From an uncultured Fidelibacterota bacterium (GTDB lineage Bacteria; Fidelibacterota; Marinisomatia; Marinisomatales; UBA8229), in assembly GCA_913054425.1 (NCBI GenBank), contig CAJXJG010000002.1, forward strand, positions 1 to 43,453: a DNA stretch of 43,453 bases, in the 5' to 3' direction. Positions 8,546 through 18,240 of the stretch are shown here, piece by piece. The notes under the pieces were generated by a model. The model had not been told where the DNA came from. It worked only from the letters and a program-made list of their open reading frames with translations, and ran no database searches. The position numbers and the translations under genes were made by a program. Position 1 is the stretch's first letter. Each line of letters begins with the position of its first letter.

Positions 8546-9658
8546 ATGAGTGTCTGTTATTTTGGTACTTACGAAAAAGATTATCCAAGAAATTCTATAG
8601 TTCTTGAAGGATTGCGTCGGAATGCGGTTACTGTTTTCGAATGTCATGTTCCTTTGTGGGAAAAAACGATAACCAAAGGGAAAAATTTTGGGTTTTCAAT
8701 AACATTTATTCTGCGTTTTTTTATTGCGCAACTTCGGCTTCTATTTCGATACGTGTTCTTCATCCCAAAGCATGATATTATCCTTGTTGGGTACATTGGT
8801 CATCTGGATATATTTTTAGCGAAAATGATGGCATTTTTTGGCCGAAAGAAATTAGTATTCAATCCTTTAGTTTCGTTGTATGACACGGTCATTGTTGACC
8901 GTGGTTATTTTACAACATTTTCTCCAAAAGCCCGGTTGATGCGTTTTTTGGACAGATCCGCTTGTAAGATGTCGGATATCGTTATACTCGATACGGAAGC
9001 CAATATTCAGTATTTCAGGAATGAACTTGATCTTCCTGACATAAATTTTAAACGATTATTTGTTGGAGCGGATGATCGAATATTTTTCCCTGAGCAAATC
9101 ATAAATTCTGAAAATCACTTTAATGTGATGTTTATTGGAAAATTTATTCCTCTTCATGGGATAGAAAAAATAATTGAAGCTGCCAGCATTCTAAAATCTG
9201 AAACGGATATCATATTTACGTTAGTAGGATTAGGTCAGCTCCGGTCTGAAATCGAGGATAAAATAAATGAACAGGAGTTGGTTAATATTCGATTGTTGGA
9301 TTGGATTCCCTATAATCAATTATCACAAAAGATGGCAGAAGCAGATCTTCTTCTGGGAATATTTGGAGATTCTGATAAAGCGCAAAGGGTCATTCCCAAT
9401 AAATTATTTCAGGCATTAGGTGTCGGAAAACCTATCTTAACGGCTGACACATCTGCTATCCGTGAACTCCTGACAGCGGATGAACACATTTTTACTTCGG
9501 AGTCTACTCCGGTTAAAATAGCAGAAAAGATTCAGTTCATTCGCACCCATGAAAAGATTCGCCACAGGGTTTCAATGAATGGGTATCGGTTTTTTCAGGA
9601 AAAACTTTCAATAGAGAAATTGGGAGCAGAATTAAAAACCATTCTGAAGGATGTATAA
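8546..9658 (+). CDS. Glycosyltransferase, GT4-like
   Basis: This 370-residue GT-B-fold protein has an N-terminal acceptor domain beginning VCYFGTYEKDYPRN, a pattern frequent in FCB-group GT4 enzymes. The C-terminal nucleotide-sugar domain contains FIGKFIPLHGIEKIIEAA, a VIPNKLFQALGVGKPIL segment and a final helical tail. I chose the ATG at 8546; a TTG at 8534 would add four residues (MRRI), and a GAGAAGG lies between them but only three bases before the ATG. The stop overlaps the next ATG by one base, so the two glycosyltransferases are probably co-translated. Donor and acceptor are unknown. Confidence 0.82.
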   Translation: MSVCYFGTYEKDYPRNSIVLEGLRRNAVTVFECHVPLWEKTITKGKNFGFSITFILRFFIAQLRLLFRYVFFIPKHDIILVGYIGHLDIFLAKMMAFFGRKKLVFNPLVSLYDTVIVDRGYFTTFSPKARLMRFLDRSACKMSDIVILDTEANIQYFRNELDLPDINFKRLFVGADDRIFFPEQIINSENHFNVMFIGKFIPLHGIEKIIEAASILKSETDIIFTLVGLGQLRSEIEDKINEQELVNIRLLDWIPYNQLSQKMAEADLLLGIFGDSDKAQRVIPNKLFQALGVGKPILTADTSAIRELLTADEHIFTSESTPVKIAEKIQFIRTHEKIRHRVSMNGYRFFQEKLSIEKLGAELKTILKDV

Positions 9659-10839
9659 TGATGGAGGGGAAAGATATTGTCTTGATATCCAATCAAATGC
9701 TGGATGACCGTTACTGGACGTCTAAACAATATATCACCATGGAGCTCATCAAGAATAACCGCGTGCTCTATGTTGAAGCAAATTACTCTTTTGGAAAATT
9801 GCTTTCTGGAATGATGGGCAAAAAGTGGCCAGTAGTTCCATTCGGAAAACTGCATGACGAAAAAAATAATTTATCTATACTAACTCCATACCCACGATTA
9901 CCATACAGGAATCACTTTCAGTGGGTTGGATGGCTGAATCAAAAATTGCTTCTGGCGAAAATTCGATGGGCAACAAAAAAATTGGATTTTGAATGTCCTA
10001 TACTCTGGACTTTTTTACACCAAACCGCTGATTTGATTGGGAAACTGGATGAATCCGTTGCAGTTTATCATTGTGTGGATGATTGGCCAGCACTTTTACC
10101 AATGGCAGGGATGGGAAAACCGGAGAGGATTTGCAAAGATGAAAAAAAGTTAATTTCGCGTGTGGATTTAGTGTTTAGAGTTTCAGCTCAATTGCTGAGC
10201 TATTTAAAGATACCGAATACTAAAGTTTTTGATATTCCTAACGGTGTGGATATTGATTTATTTAATCCGGAGCGCTTTTCAGATGAATCATCGCAGGATG
10301 ATATGAAGGACATCCCACGACCCATCATTGGGTTCTCTGGTTCTATTGGAAAATGGATTGATATTGAATTGCTCATCCAAGTGTCGAAACGATTTGAGAA
10401 GGAATCCCTTGTGATTATTGGATTAAATGAGAAAAATCCAAATATTCATAAACTGCAACAATTGAAAAATGTACACTTTTTAGGAATGAAATCCCGAGAG
10501 GAAGTTCCTCAATACATATCCGGATTTGATGTATGCCTTATGCCATTCAATCGTACAGAGGTTGGGAAAGGATTGCTTCCTTTAAAAATGTTTGAGTATC
10601 TTGCATTAGGCAAACCAATAGTGGCGACTTCCTCAGAAGTCTTGAAGCAATTTGAGAAAGTTTTATATCTTGCGGATGATAAAGATGCATTTGTACAGGA
10701 AATAGAAAATGCTATGGGCGACCATGATCGGACAAATTCAGACTCCAGAAGGAAATATGCCTTAAAATATTCCTGGAAAAACCGGGTGAGTGACTATCTT
10801 GTTGCAATTCAAACATTTTTTAACAATAAAATGGATTGA
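9658..10839 (+). CDS. Glycosyltransferase, GT4-like (TuaH-type)
   Basis: The protein has 393 residues and a GT-B fold. The N-terminal half includes RYWTSKQYITMELI and VAVYHCVDDW, a signature seen in TuaH-like glycosyltransferases. The C-terminal half has PIIGFSGSIGKWID and the donor-site stretch LPLKMFEYLALGKPIVAT. The ATG at 9658 shares its first base with the upstream TAA; a second ATG follows immediately at 9661. The gap to the next gene is 13 bases when the better YfhO start is used. It probably adds one sugar to the polymer built by this cluster, at the cytoplasmic face of the membrane. Confidence 0.82.
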   Translation: MMEGKDIVLISNQMLDDRYWTSKQYITMELIKNNRVLYVEANYSFGKLLSGMMGKKWPVVPFGKLHDEKNNLSILTPYPRLPYRNHFQWVGWLNQKLLLAKIRWATKKLDFECPILWTFLHQTADLIGKLDESVAVYHCVDDWPALLPMAGMGKPERICKDEKKLISRVDLVFRVSAQLLSYLKIPNTKVFDIPNGVDIDLFNPERFSDESSQDDMKDIPRPIIGFSGSIGKWIDIELLIQVSKRFEKESLVIIGLNEKNPNIHKLQQLKNVHFLGMKSREEVPQYISGFDVCLMPFNRTEVGKGLLPLKMFEYLALGKPIVATSSEVLKQFEKVLYLADDKDAFVQEIENAMGDHDRTNSDSRRKYALKYSWKNRVSDYLVAIQTFFNNKMD

Positions 10840-10852
10840 GTTTAAACCAGTT

Positions 10853-13243
10853 ATGGGTGAAAAAATAAATCATCATACTAGCCAGTGGAAGCCATGGACT
10901 ATAATGATCCTAATATTGATTATGGGAATAGTTTTTCTGTATCAGGAACCAGTCTTGCGGGGACAAAAACTTGCAATCGGCGATGTAAAGGCCCAGGGAC
11001 TTATCTTTGAAAAATATAGAAATGACTACCAGGCTGAATTCGGGGAAAAAGCATTGTGGTATCCATATATTTTCTGTGGAATGCCATTCCATGCTTCCGG
11101 GACATATCGATTACAATATAATTTAGAGACGATTTATAAAATTATTCCGGATGATATTCTCCGGAGAATTGCCAAGGGTTTTACCTTTAATATCTTGGCC
11201 GGTGCGATTTTTATGCTGTTGTTATTACGATCTTATGGATTGGGATATTCTGCAGCTTTTGCCGGTGCGGCTGCATTTGTTTTTACGACGAAAATGCTGG
11301 GAACTCCACACACAAACCGAATTGTAACATTCATTCATCTCCCGTTGATATTGTATGCTCTGCGCCGATTATGGGATACCCGAAAATGGATATTTATGGT
11401 TCTCCTGGGCGGTGCAGTCGGTTCTCAGATTGGTAGTTACCATCCTCAAGTAGCCTACTATGGATTGCTGATGATTGGTTTGTATTCTGTGTATAGGTTG
11501 ATTCACGGACTAATCGAAAAGGAAACATGGACTAGACTGGTCACCCCTATGGGAATGACCGGAGTTTCATTGGCGATAGGATACTACCTGGCATCCATTG
11601 TATTGATACCCATGCAGGAATATCTTCCATTTTCCATTCGGGGAGCGGGCGGATCCTCAGGCACAGGCGGTTTGTCCTTTGATTATGCTACTGGGTGGTC
11701 GTTCAGCTGGTGGGAAATATTCACTTTTATTATTCCCGGGTTTAGTGGGTTTGGGGGCAATACTTATTGGGGGGATATGCCATTCACTTCATATCCTCAT
11801 TATCTTGGTATTTCCGTGGTGATATTAGCAATTATTGCCTTGTGCACAAAGAAAGACCGATGTGATTATTGGTTTTTTGTAATGATGCTTGTATTTTCCT
11901 TATTTATTGCGATGGGAAAGAATTTTTCAATTCTCTCTTCACTTCTTCTGAATTATCTCCCATACTTTAACAAATTCCGAGAGCCTTCAATGATTCTGAT
12001 TCTTTTTTCTTTGAGCATGGCAGTTTTAGCTGGCTGGGGATTTCAACACGTCCAACAGCTTTTAAAAGAACAGAAAAAGATGGGTTGGGAAAAATTACTC
12101 TTGCGTATTTTAATCGGGATTGGAATTATTGCTGTTACTATTCTTCTTTTTAAGGGAGGACTTCAAAATATAATGTCCGCTATATACAGAAGTGCAGATC
12201 AAGCAACCGGAAGGATACTGAGATTCCAAAATCCTCGACAGATTGATTATTTGTACCAACTTAGATTTGATATGTTTTACCGAGACCTTTGGATTACTCT
12301 TTTACTAATAACAAGTAGCTTGAGTTTTATTTGGTTAGCGATAACAAAAAGGATTACTTCACAATTATTTACATTTATTCTCCTTGCACTGATTGTTGTG
12401 GATCTCGGCTATGTTGGAAGAAAAGTCATTTCACCCATGTTCTCGAATATAACCAGAAAAGAAATGGAACCACAAAAGACCGGGGTAATTGACTATTTGC
12501 AGAAAGATAAGGATATATTTCGCGTTTATCCTTTAGATAATAGAACTACTAATGAATATGGATGGTTCGGGATTGCTTCTATTGGAGGATATCACGCTGC
12601 CAAAATGGCGAATTATCAGGATTTTATTGATCAGAAATTTTTTGATAATTTACATTTTCTTCAATTGACAAACACAAAATATATAATTTCAAGGAAACGA
12701 TTTAATCACCCTGAATTGATTCTTGAGAAATCAATCCTGGGTGAGAATATTTATCGCTTGAAAACCTGGTTACCAAGGGTATTTTTGATTGACACCGTTG
12801 TTGTATCTCAAGAAAAATTAGAAACACTACAATTGATCAAAGCAAATAATTTTAATCCTGGTGAAAAAGCTGTCCTTACAAAAAAATTAACGAAAATGCA
12901 GTTTAATTCGGAAGGGTCGAAAGTTAAGATTGAACATTGGGAACCTGAAAAAACCATAATTTCTGTAGATTTACCCAACGATGGATTATTGGCTTTTAGT
13001 GAAGGATATTATCCACCAGGCTGGAATGCTTTTATTGATGGGACAGAAACAGAAATTTATCAGACGAATCACTTCATGCAGTCAATTTTTGTCCCGGCTG
13101 GAAAACACAAGATAGAATTTATATTTGTCCTGCCATCTTTCAAACAGGCCTTATTTATGAGCAGGACAATTTTCATTGCAGTGTTGGTCGTATTGCTTGG
13201 CTACGGTATTTGGATTAATAGACAACACCTCAAATTGAATTGA
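10853..13243 (+). CDS. YfhO-family polytopic membrane protein (GT-C-like)
   Basis: This large protein of about 796 residues has roughly 12-13 hydrophobic segments and an extracytoplasmic C-terminal domain closed by a last helix. YfhO-family features are the early DVKAQGLIFEKY region, a GMPFHASGTY loop and the tail motifs GWNAFIDG and PAGKHKIEF. YfhO proteins are GT-C-type transferases that take a sugar from a lipid carrier on the outer face of the membrane. I chose the ATG at 10853 because the frame upstream to 10790 lies inside the preceding gene. In Gram-positive bacteria YfhO works with CsbB, a GT2 like the one at 7569. The cluster shows no obvious Wzy polymerase, so this protein could also fill that gap; that is inference. 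Confidence 0.85.
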   Translation: MGEKINHHTSQWKPWTIMILILIMGIVFLYQEPVLRGQKLAIGDVKAQGLIFEKYRNDYQAEFGEKALWYPYIFCGMPFHASGTYRLQYNLETIYKIIPDDILRRIAKGFTFNILAGAIFMLLLLRSYGLGYSAAFAGAAAFVFTTKMLGTPHTNRIVTFIHLPLILYALRRLWDTRKWIFMVLLGGAVGSQIGSYHPQVAYYGLLMIGLYSVYRLIHGLIEKETWTRLVTPMGMTGVSLAIGYYLASIVLIPMQEYLPFSIRGAGGSSGTGGLSFDYATGWSFSWWEIFTFIIPGFSGFGGNTYWGDMPFTSYPHYLGISVVILAIIALCTKKDRCDYWFFVMMLVFSLFIAMGKNFSILSSLLLNYLPYFNKFREPSMILILFSLSMAVLAGWGFQHVQQLLKEQKKMGWEKLLLRILIGIGIIAVTILLFKGGLQNIMSAIYRSADQATGRILRFQNPRQIDYLYQLRFDMFYRDLWITLLLITSSLSFIWLAITKRITSQLFTFILLALIVVDLGYVGRKVISPMFSNITRKEMEPQKTGVIDYLQKDKDIFRVYPLDNRTTNEYGWFGIASIGGYHAAKMANYQDFIDQKFFDNLHFLQLTNTKYIISRKRFNHPELILEKSILGENIYRLKTWLPRVFLIDTVVVSQEKLETLQLIKANNFNPGEKAVLTKKLTKMQFNSEGSKVKIEHWEPEKTIISVDLPNDGLLAFSEGYYPPGWNAFIDGTETEIYQTNHFMQSIFVPAGKHKIEFIFVLPSFKQALFMSRTIFIAVLVVLLGYGIWINRQHLKLN

Positions 13244-13259
13244 CATCACTAATATAATT

Positions 13260-14420
13260 TTGATTTCTACCCTGAAACATATAGTGCTCTGTACCCAGCA
13301 ATTCAGTAATTATTGGTCTGGACTTGGAGCGTATTCCACACACTTAGCGAGAGGTTTAGTGAAGTCAGGTATGAAAGTCACAGTGATTTCTCCAGGAACA
13401 ATGGTAGATAATTGTGAAGGGATTAATTTTATGTCAATTAAACCCCTAAAATGGGATTTTACCCATGGAAATTGGTTTTCTTTATCTTTTAGTTATGCAA
13501 AAGCTATAGAAAATATTGATGCAGATTTGATTCATTTCACAGATGCACGGGAGTCTTTCGCATATAAAGGTGATATTCCAGCCGTGGGTACACTTCATGA
13601 TGATTATTTTGCAAGACATAAATGGAATCCGTTCTATTATAAAAATGATTATGTAGATTGGATGCAGCGTTGGTTATATTATTCTTTCGTTACTGTAACC
13701 GAAAGGAAAGCGCTGCGAAGGCTAACTGGACTTACTGCAAATTCTAATGCGACTGCAGAAACTGTTTCTAAGGCCTACGATATACCCCTTGAAAAAATAA
13801 AGACAATTTACCTGGGTCTGGATCTGGATTGCGTTCCCCTTGATCCAAAAGCGGAAAAAAAACGCCTTCATAAACCGATCTTGCTTCTTGTGGGGGGCAA
13901 TGTACAGAGAAAAGGGTTACCGGTCATTTTGAAAATAATGCCCGAACTGTTAAAAGAATTTCCTGGAATGATAGTGCAGGTTATTGGAAAAAACCAAAAC
14001 ATAGGTAGAATGAAGAAATTAGCGGACAGGTTGGGTGTGATGGACTGTGTGGAGTTTATCGGATGGATTCCTCCTGAAAAGATAAAAACTTATTATCGAA
14101 AAGCTTCTGTCTTTGTTATGCCTTCGCTGATGGAAGGCTTTGGATTGGTGTTTCTGGAGGCGATGGCACAGGGACTCCCTGTCATTGGAGGAAACGTTGG
14201 TGGAACGGCTGAATTGATCAAAGAGGGGGAAAATGGTTTTCTTGTTGATCCAGGTGATGTGAGTACTCTTGGAGAAAATATCCGAGAATTTCTCATTAAT
14301 CTTGAACTAAGGAGACGGGTAATTGAAAATGGCTATTCTACTGTTCGAAAGTATCCTGCACAAAAAATGGTAGATAATACGATTGAGTTATATAGTAATT
14401 TTTCTCATGAAAGAGGATAA
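13260..14420 (+). CDS. Glycosyltransferase, GT4 family
   Basis: The protein has about 386 residues. The N-terminal half includes the acceptor-side loop GLGAYSTHLARGL. The C-terminal half has the GT4 signatures LLLVGGNVQRKG, VFVMPSLMEGFG and an EX7E motif (EGFGLVFLE), then GLPVIGGNVGGTAELI. It would transfer a sugar with retention of configuration from a nucleotide donor. The only in-frame start near the expected N terminus is a TTG at 13260, with no clear ribosome-binding site. The downstream flippase follows after seven bases. Confidence 0.9.
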   Translation: MISTLKHIVLCTQQFSNYWSGLGAYSTHLARGLVKSGMKVTVISPGTMVDNCEGINFMSIKPLKWDFTHGNWFSLSFSYAKAIENIDADLIHFTDARESFAYKGDIPAVGTLHDDYFARHKWNPFYYKNDYVDWMQRWLYYSFVTVTERKALRRLTGLTANSNATAETVSKAYDIPLEKIKTIYLGLDLDCVPLDPKAEKKRLHKPILLLVGGNVQRKGLPVILKIMPELLKEFPGMIVQVIGKNQNIGRMKKLADRLGVMDCVEFIGWIPPEKIKTYYRKASVFVMPSLMEGFGLVFLEAMAQGLPVIGGNVGGTAELIKEGENGFLVDPGDVSTLGENIREFLINLELRRRVIENGYSTVRKYPAQKMVDNTIELYSNFSHERG

Positions 14421-14427
14421 GAATTAA

Positions 14428-15720
14428 TTGCGAGAACAAATTAAAAGAATATTAACTAAAGGAACCTTTGCTTCCGATGTAGCAGTGATGACTTCCGGCG
14501 CTGGTCTTGGTCAGTTAATCTTTCTTGGTTTTTCTCCAATCCTTATGAGACTATTTACACCAGAAGCATTCGGCAATCTTGCTCTGGTGATGTCTATCTC
14601 AGCTATTCTTTCCATAGTTATAACCTTGAGATATGAAATGGCTATACCTATTGCTTCTAATGATGAAAAAGCAACAAACCTGTTTATCCTTTCCATCGGT
14701 TTGAGTTCCATATTTACCATGGTTCTTTTAATATTTTTCTTATTTATAAAAACAACGATTATAAGTTTTCTCAATTTTTCCGATTCTAATATTTTAATTT
14801 TTATTCCTTTAGCCGCGTTTATTGAATCAGCTATCAATACATTCCATTATTGGTTTATTCGTAAAAAAAGATTTGCCATTCCATCAATTAGCCGAACCCT
14901 GTTTTACATTGGGATGGTTGGAACACAATTCCTGCTGTTTTTTACCTTGAATGAAAAATTTATTGCTTTATTAGCAGGGTTTATTATTGGGCAGATTTTT
15001 AGTTTACTTTTTCTAGTTATAATATTTCTTAAGGAAGGAAATAATATTCTCCGTTATATCAATTTTAATATGATATTCAAAGAGGCAAAGAAATTTAAAA
15101 AATTCCCGATGTTTTCTACCTGGAATGCCGGCATTAATACTCTTGCGAGAAACCTGCCCCCAATACTGTTAAATTTATTTTTTACGAAAGCAATTGTTGG
15201 TCAATTTTACATTGCAACGCGTTTAATGAATATTCCCTTAAATATTTTACAGAGTTCGGTGAGTCAAGTTTTCTATCAGAGAATTTCTGAATTACTAAAA
15301 CAAAAACAGCCCCTCAATCAATTTTTTAAAACTACAATTCTGAAATTAGCAGCCATTATATTTGTACCTTTACTTATTATATTTTTCTGGGGTAAGCCAA
15401 TATTTTCTTTTATGCTGGGTGATAAATGGGAACTTGCTGGGCAGCTAACGTCAATATTAGCACCTTTGTATTTCTTTCGTTTTATTATAAGTCCCGTGAG
15501 CACCATTTTTGCCGCAACTGGAAAGCAACATTTTGCTCTGATATGGCAAATAGGCTATGCTCTTTCCGTCTTTCTGTGTTTTTACCTTGGTGGAAATATG
15601 AATTTTAGTATCCAAGTCACTTCTTTAATTTTTAGTTGGACATCAGCTGGGTTTTATGTGATAATGCTATTTTTACAACGTAAGATAGTGCTAAAAATAC
15701 CTGAAGAAATTTACAAGTGA
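14428..15720 (+). CDS. Polysaccharide flippase (Wzx/MOP superfamily)
   Basis: This 430-residue hydrophobic protein has about twelve membrane segments and the family start pattern, a charged N-terminal helix followed by GAGLGQLIFLGFSPILMRLFTP. It belongs to the Wzx-like polysaccharide-export group, which flips lipid-linked oligosaccharides to the outer face of the inner membrane. Translation probably starts at TTG 14428, with a GAGGA about 11 bases upstream. Its presence with several glycosyltransferases marks this as a lipid-linked polymer pathway rather than an ABC-transporter type. The substrate is unknown. Confidence 0.87.
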   Translation: MREQIKRILTKGTFASDVAVMTSGAGLGQLIFLGFSPILMRLFTPEAFGNLALVMSISAILSIVITLRYEMAIPIASNDEKATNLFILSIGLSSIFTMVLLIFFLFIKTTIISFLNFSDSNILIFIPLAAFIESAINTFHYWFIRKKRFAIPSISRTLFYIGMVGTQFLLFFTLNEKFIALLAGFIIGQIFSLLFLVIIFLKEGNNILRYINFNMIFKEAKKFKKFPMFSTWNAGINTLARNLPPILLNLFFTKAIVGQFYIATRLMNIPLNILQSSVSQVFYQRISELLKQKQPLNQFFKTTILKLAAIIFVPLLIIFFWGKPIFSFMLGDKWELAGQLTSILAPLYFFRFIISPVSTIFAATGKQHFALIWQIGYALSVFLCFYLGGNMNFSIQVTSLIFSWTSAGFYVIMLFLQRKIVLKIPEEIYK

Positions 15721-15739
15721 TTTTATCAATTTGTCTTGT

Positions 15740-16369
15740 ATGAACAATCGGAGAAAAGAATTCAATTATGATGCTGCCTGGACTAAAAAACTTGAAGCGC
15801 AAAATCATTGGCTTCTATACTGGAAACAGCAGTGGTTATTGACTAAATATCTTAGACCAGAGGATACAATCATGGAGATTGGTTTAGGATCGGGTTTTAC
15901 TGCAAATTATCTTAGGAATAAAAATTACACAGTAACAACCTTGGATATTGATAATGAAAAAAAACCAGATATAGTAGCAAATATTGTTGATTATGAAATG
16001 AAGAGTAATTATGATATAATTTTAGCTTTTGAAGTTTTCGAACATCTCCCGTTTAAATATTTAAAAACTGTCTTACAGATGTTACATAGTCATTGCAATC
16101 GTTATTTGATAATCAGTTTACCAGAATATCTATCATGCTTCTTTTCCCTTGAGTTTGAATTATTTGGGATTAAAAAAACGGCTTCATTTCGTTGTCCATC
16201 TTTTTACAAAATGAAACAATTATCTCCAAATCATCACTGGGAGGTCAACTTTAATCCTGAAACCAAATCGAAAAAGTTGATAGAGTTATTTCATAACCAG
16301 GGCTTCAAAATTATGGAACAATCTCTCTATCAAGATCGCTATTTTATAGCTTTAGAAAGAATACCTTAA
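15740..16369 (+). CDS. Class I SAM-dependent methyltransferase
   Basis: The 209-residue protein has the Rossmann motif I EIGLGSGF (46-53), an acidic end of strand 2 (TLDID, near 68) and a motif-IV-like FEVFEHLPF. This is the common layout of small-molecule or sugar methyltransferases; UbiG-type proteins share it. I chose the ATG at 15740; a TTG at 15731 would add three residues. It lies between the flippase and a sulfotransferase in the glycan cluster, so methyl capping or decoration of a sugar is the best guess. By eye the composition is more AT-rich than the housekeeping genes at either end of the window. Confidence 0.83.
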   Translation: MNNRRKEFNYDAAWTKKLEAQNHWLLYWKQQWLLTKYLRPEDTIMEIGLGSGFTANYLRNKNYTVTTLDIDNEKKPDIVANIVDYEMKSNYDIILAFEVFEHLPFKYLKTVLQMLHSHCNRYLIISLPEYLSCFFSLEFELFGIKKTASFRCPSFYKMKQLSPNHHWEVNFNPETKSKKLIELFHNQGFKIMEQSLYQDRYFIALERIP

Positions 16370-17308
16370 ATGAGATTTTTCCGGAAAATGATTCAGACAG
16401 GGCTGATTCCATTGGAAAAGATCTCTGAGCTTTTGTATCCAATAGATAAAAAGGATAAATATTTCCCAATTTTTATATTGGGAGCTCCTCGGTCAGGCTC
16501 AACATTATTGATTCAGGCTATGACACAATATTTTGATATTGCTTATATGTCAAATTTTTCACGGAATTTTTTCAAGGTACCCTTAACAGGATTATGGCTT
16601 CAACAGCATTTATTTCTTAAAAAACAATCTATGACTTTTAATTCTGAGTATGGGAAAACAAATAGATTTTTAGGCCCAAATGAAGCTGCAGATTTCTGGT
16701 ATCAATGGTTTCCTTCTGGAAAGGATGTATATGTAGGTGAAGGAGATATTTCTGAGGAAACTATTTGTGATATAAGACAAAAAATTGGGAGTTTATTAAG
16801 GATTTCGAAAAAACCATTTATATTTAAAAATTTGTACAACAGCATGAGGATTGTTCCGATTCGTAAAGCTTTTCCTGAATCTCTATTTATCGTTTGCCAT
16901 CGAAATGCGGTTGATATTGCTCAATCAATACTCCTATGCCGGGAAAAGAATTTAGGTAGCAGGTCGTCCTGGTGGTCTGTTCCACCGCGGGAATATAATA
17001 AAATAAAAAATAAACCACCCTTACAACAAGTAGCAGAACAAGTCTATTATATTTACAAGCAAATTGAAAAAGATATATCTGCAGGTGATACTGAATGTGT
17101 ATTTAATCTTGATTATAGTGATCTTTGTAATAGACCAACTCAAACAATGAAGGATATTAAACATTGGGTTGAAAAACAAAATATTCGGTTGGAAAAACAA
17201 TTTGACCTGCCGGACACCTTTCAAATTGTTGCTGGAAGAAAAATTTCTAAAGATGAATACGAAGAGTTAGAGCAATATACGAAATCCTTGGTAGATGAAG
17301 ATGATTAA
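16370..17308 (+). CDS. PAPS-dependent sulfotransferase family protein
   Basis: The 312 residues carry the sulfotransferase 5'-phosphosulfate loop GAPRSGSTLL (38-47) after a beta strand (FPIFIL). A plausible 3'-phosphate-binding segment, FIVCHRNAVDIAQSIL, follows near residues 170-185 with the expected Arg. These enzymes move a sulfuryl group from PAPS to a hydroxyl or amine on a sugar or lipid. The ATG directly follows the methyltransferase stop. The end overlaps the next gene by 14 bases. Genes for making PAPS are not in the window. Sampled 60-base lines have about 25% (16501), 35% (16981) and 28% (17041) G+C, low for this window. Confidence 0.85.
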   Translation: MRFFRKMIQTGLIPLEKISELLYPIDKKDKYFPIFILGAPRSGSTLLIQAMTQYFDIAYMSNFSRNFFKVPLTGLWLQQHLFLKKQSMTFNSEYGKTNRFLGPNEAADFWYQWFPSGKDVYVGEGDISEETICDIRQKIGSLLRISKKPFIFKNLYNSMRIVPIRKAFPESLFIVCHRNAVDIAQSILLCREKNLGSRSSWWSVPPREYNKIKNKPPLQQVAEQVYYIYKQIEKDISAGDTECVFNLDYSDLCNRPTQTMKDIKHWVEKQNIRLEKQFDLPDTFQIVAGRKISKDEYEELEQYTKSLVDEDD

Positions 17309-18236
17309 ATCTGAGGAGATAAATACCCCAAACATTCAAGATCAGCTGCCTGTATTTCATCAATCATGGTGGCTGGATGTCGTAGCAAAATCAAGTTGGA
17401 ATTATATGATTGAAAGTGAGGATGAAAATACTTTTGGTGTTCTACCTTACTTGGTAGAAAGAAAATTTGGTTTTCGATTTTTTGGTATGCCTTCTTATAC
17501 ACCTTTTTTAGGACCTGTTATTATCTCTCATGAAGATAAGAAGGAAGTTAAATTAGAATTGATTAGATCATTATTAGATCAACTTCCCCGGTATCATATG
17601 TTTAAACAAAATATGATAATTGACGAAGGTGCTTTAAAGATATTTGAGGAGGGTGGGTTCAGATTATTTGAACGGGTTACTTATAAAATATTGACTGAAG
17701 TACCCGAAAAATATCTTTGGGAAAAAATGAGTACAACGCGTAGACGCCGGATTATTAAAGGGCGGGAAAAGTTAGAAATAAGAGAAGTTGAGAGTGCAGC
17801 AGAATTCATAAAAATACAGGAAAAAACATTCTTGAGGAGAGAAATTGAACCACCGCAATCTTTGGAGATATTAGAAAAATTAGTATATCAATCTATGGAA
17901 CAGAATTCTGGTATATTACTCATAGCAGGGTTAAAAAATGATCCTGATGATTGCCGGGCCGCAGGTTTTTTTGTGTGGGATAGATTCACCATGTATTATA
18001 TTGCTGGTGGATATGATGATTCTGATAAAAGGGGAGAAGCTATGTCATTCTTATTGTGGAATGGTATTTTATTAGCTAAGGAGAAAAATCTGACTTTTGA
18101 CTTTGAAGGATCTATGGTCTTAGGCATTGCTGAGTTTTTTCGCTCATTTGGTTCTGAGGCTTCTATCTATTATCAGGTAGTAAAAGTAAAACCATTTCTT
18201 TTGAGATTATATTTTCTTCTGAAAGGATTGTTTTAA
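17295..18236 (+). CDS. FemAB/GNAT-like acyl- or aminoacyl-transferase (putative)
   Basis: The 313-residue protein shows the tandem-GNAT pattern of the FemAB-like group (acetyltransferase_6 type). It has an N-terminal FHQSWWLDVV, a middle MPSYTPFLGPV, a basic helix TTRRRRIIKGREKL and a C-terminal GNAT core with AAGFFVWDRFTMYYIAGGYDD and a FDFEGSMV strand. Members attach acyl or aminoacyl groups to envelope precursors and often sit in polysaccharide clusters next to a deacetylase, as here. It starts inside the sulfotransferase gene (14-base overlap); a second ATG is at 17301. The acceptor is unknown. Confidence 0.75.
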   Translation: MKMIKSEEINTPNIQDQLPVFHQSWWLDVVAKSSWNYMIESEDENTFGVLPYLVERKFGFRFFGMPSYTPFLGPVIISHEDKKEVKLELIRSLLDQLPRYHMFKQNMIIDEGALKIFEEGGFRLFERVTYKILTEVPEKYLWEKMSTTRRRRIIKGREKLEIREVESAAEFIKIQEKTFLRREIEPPQSLEILEKLVYQSMEQNSGILLIAGLKNDPDDCRAAGFFVWDRFTMYYIAGGYDDSDKRGEAMSFLLWNGILLAKEKNLTFDFEGSMVLGIAEFFRSFGSEASIYYQVVKVKPFLLRLYFLLKGLF

Positions 18237-18240
18237 TACC

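Noticed and set aside
10790..10852. Upstream extension of the YfhO gene
   Set aside because: It overlaps the preceding glycosyltransferase by 50 bases; the ATG at 10853 sits 13 bases after that stop.
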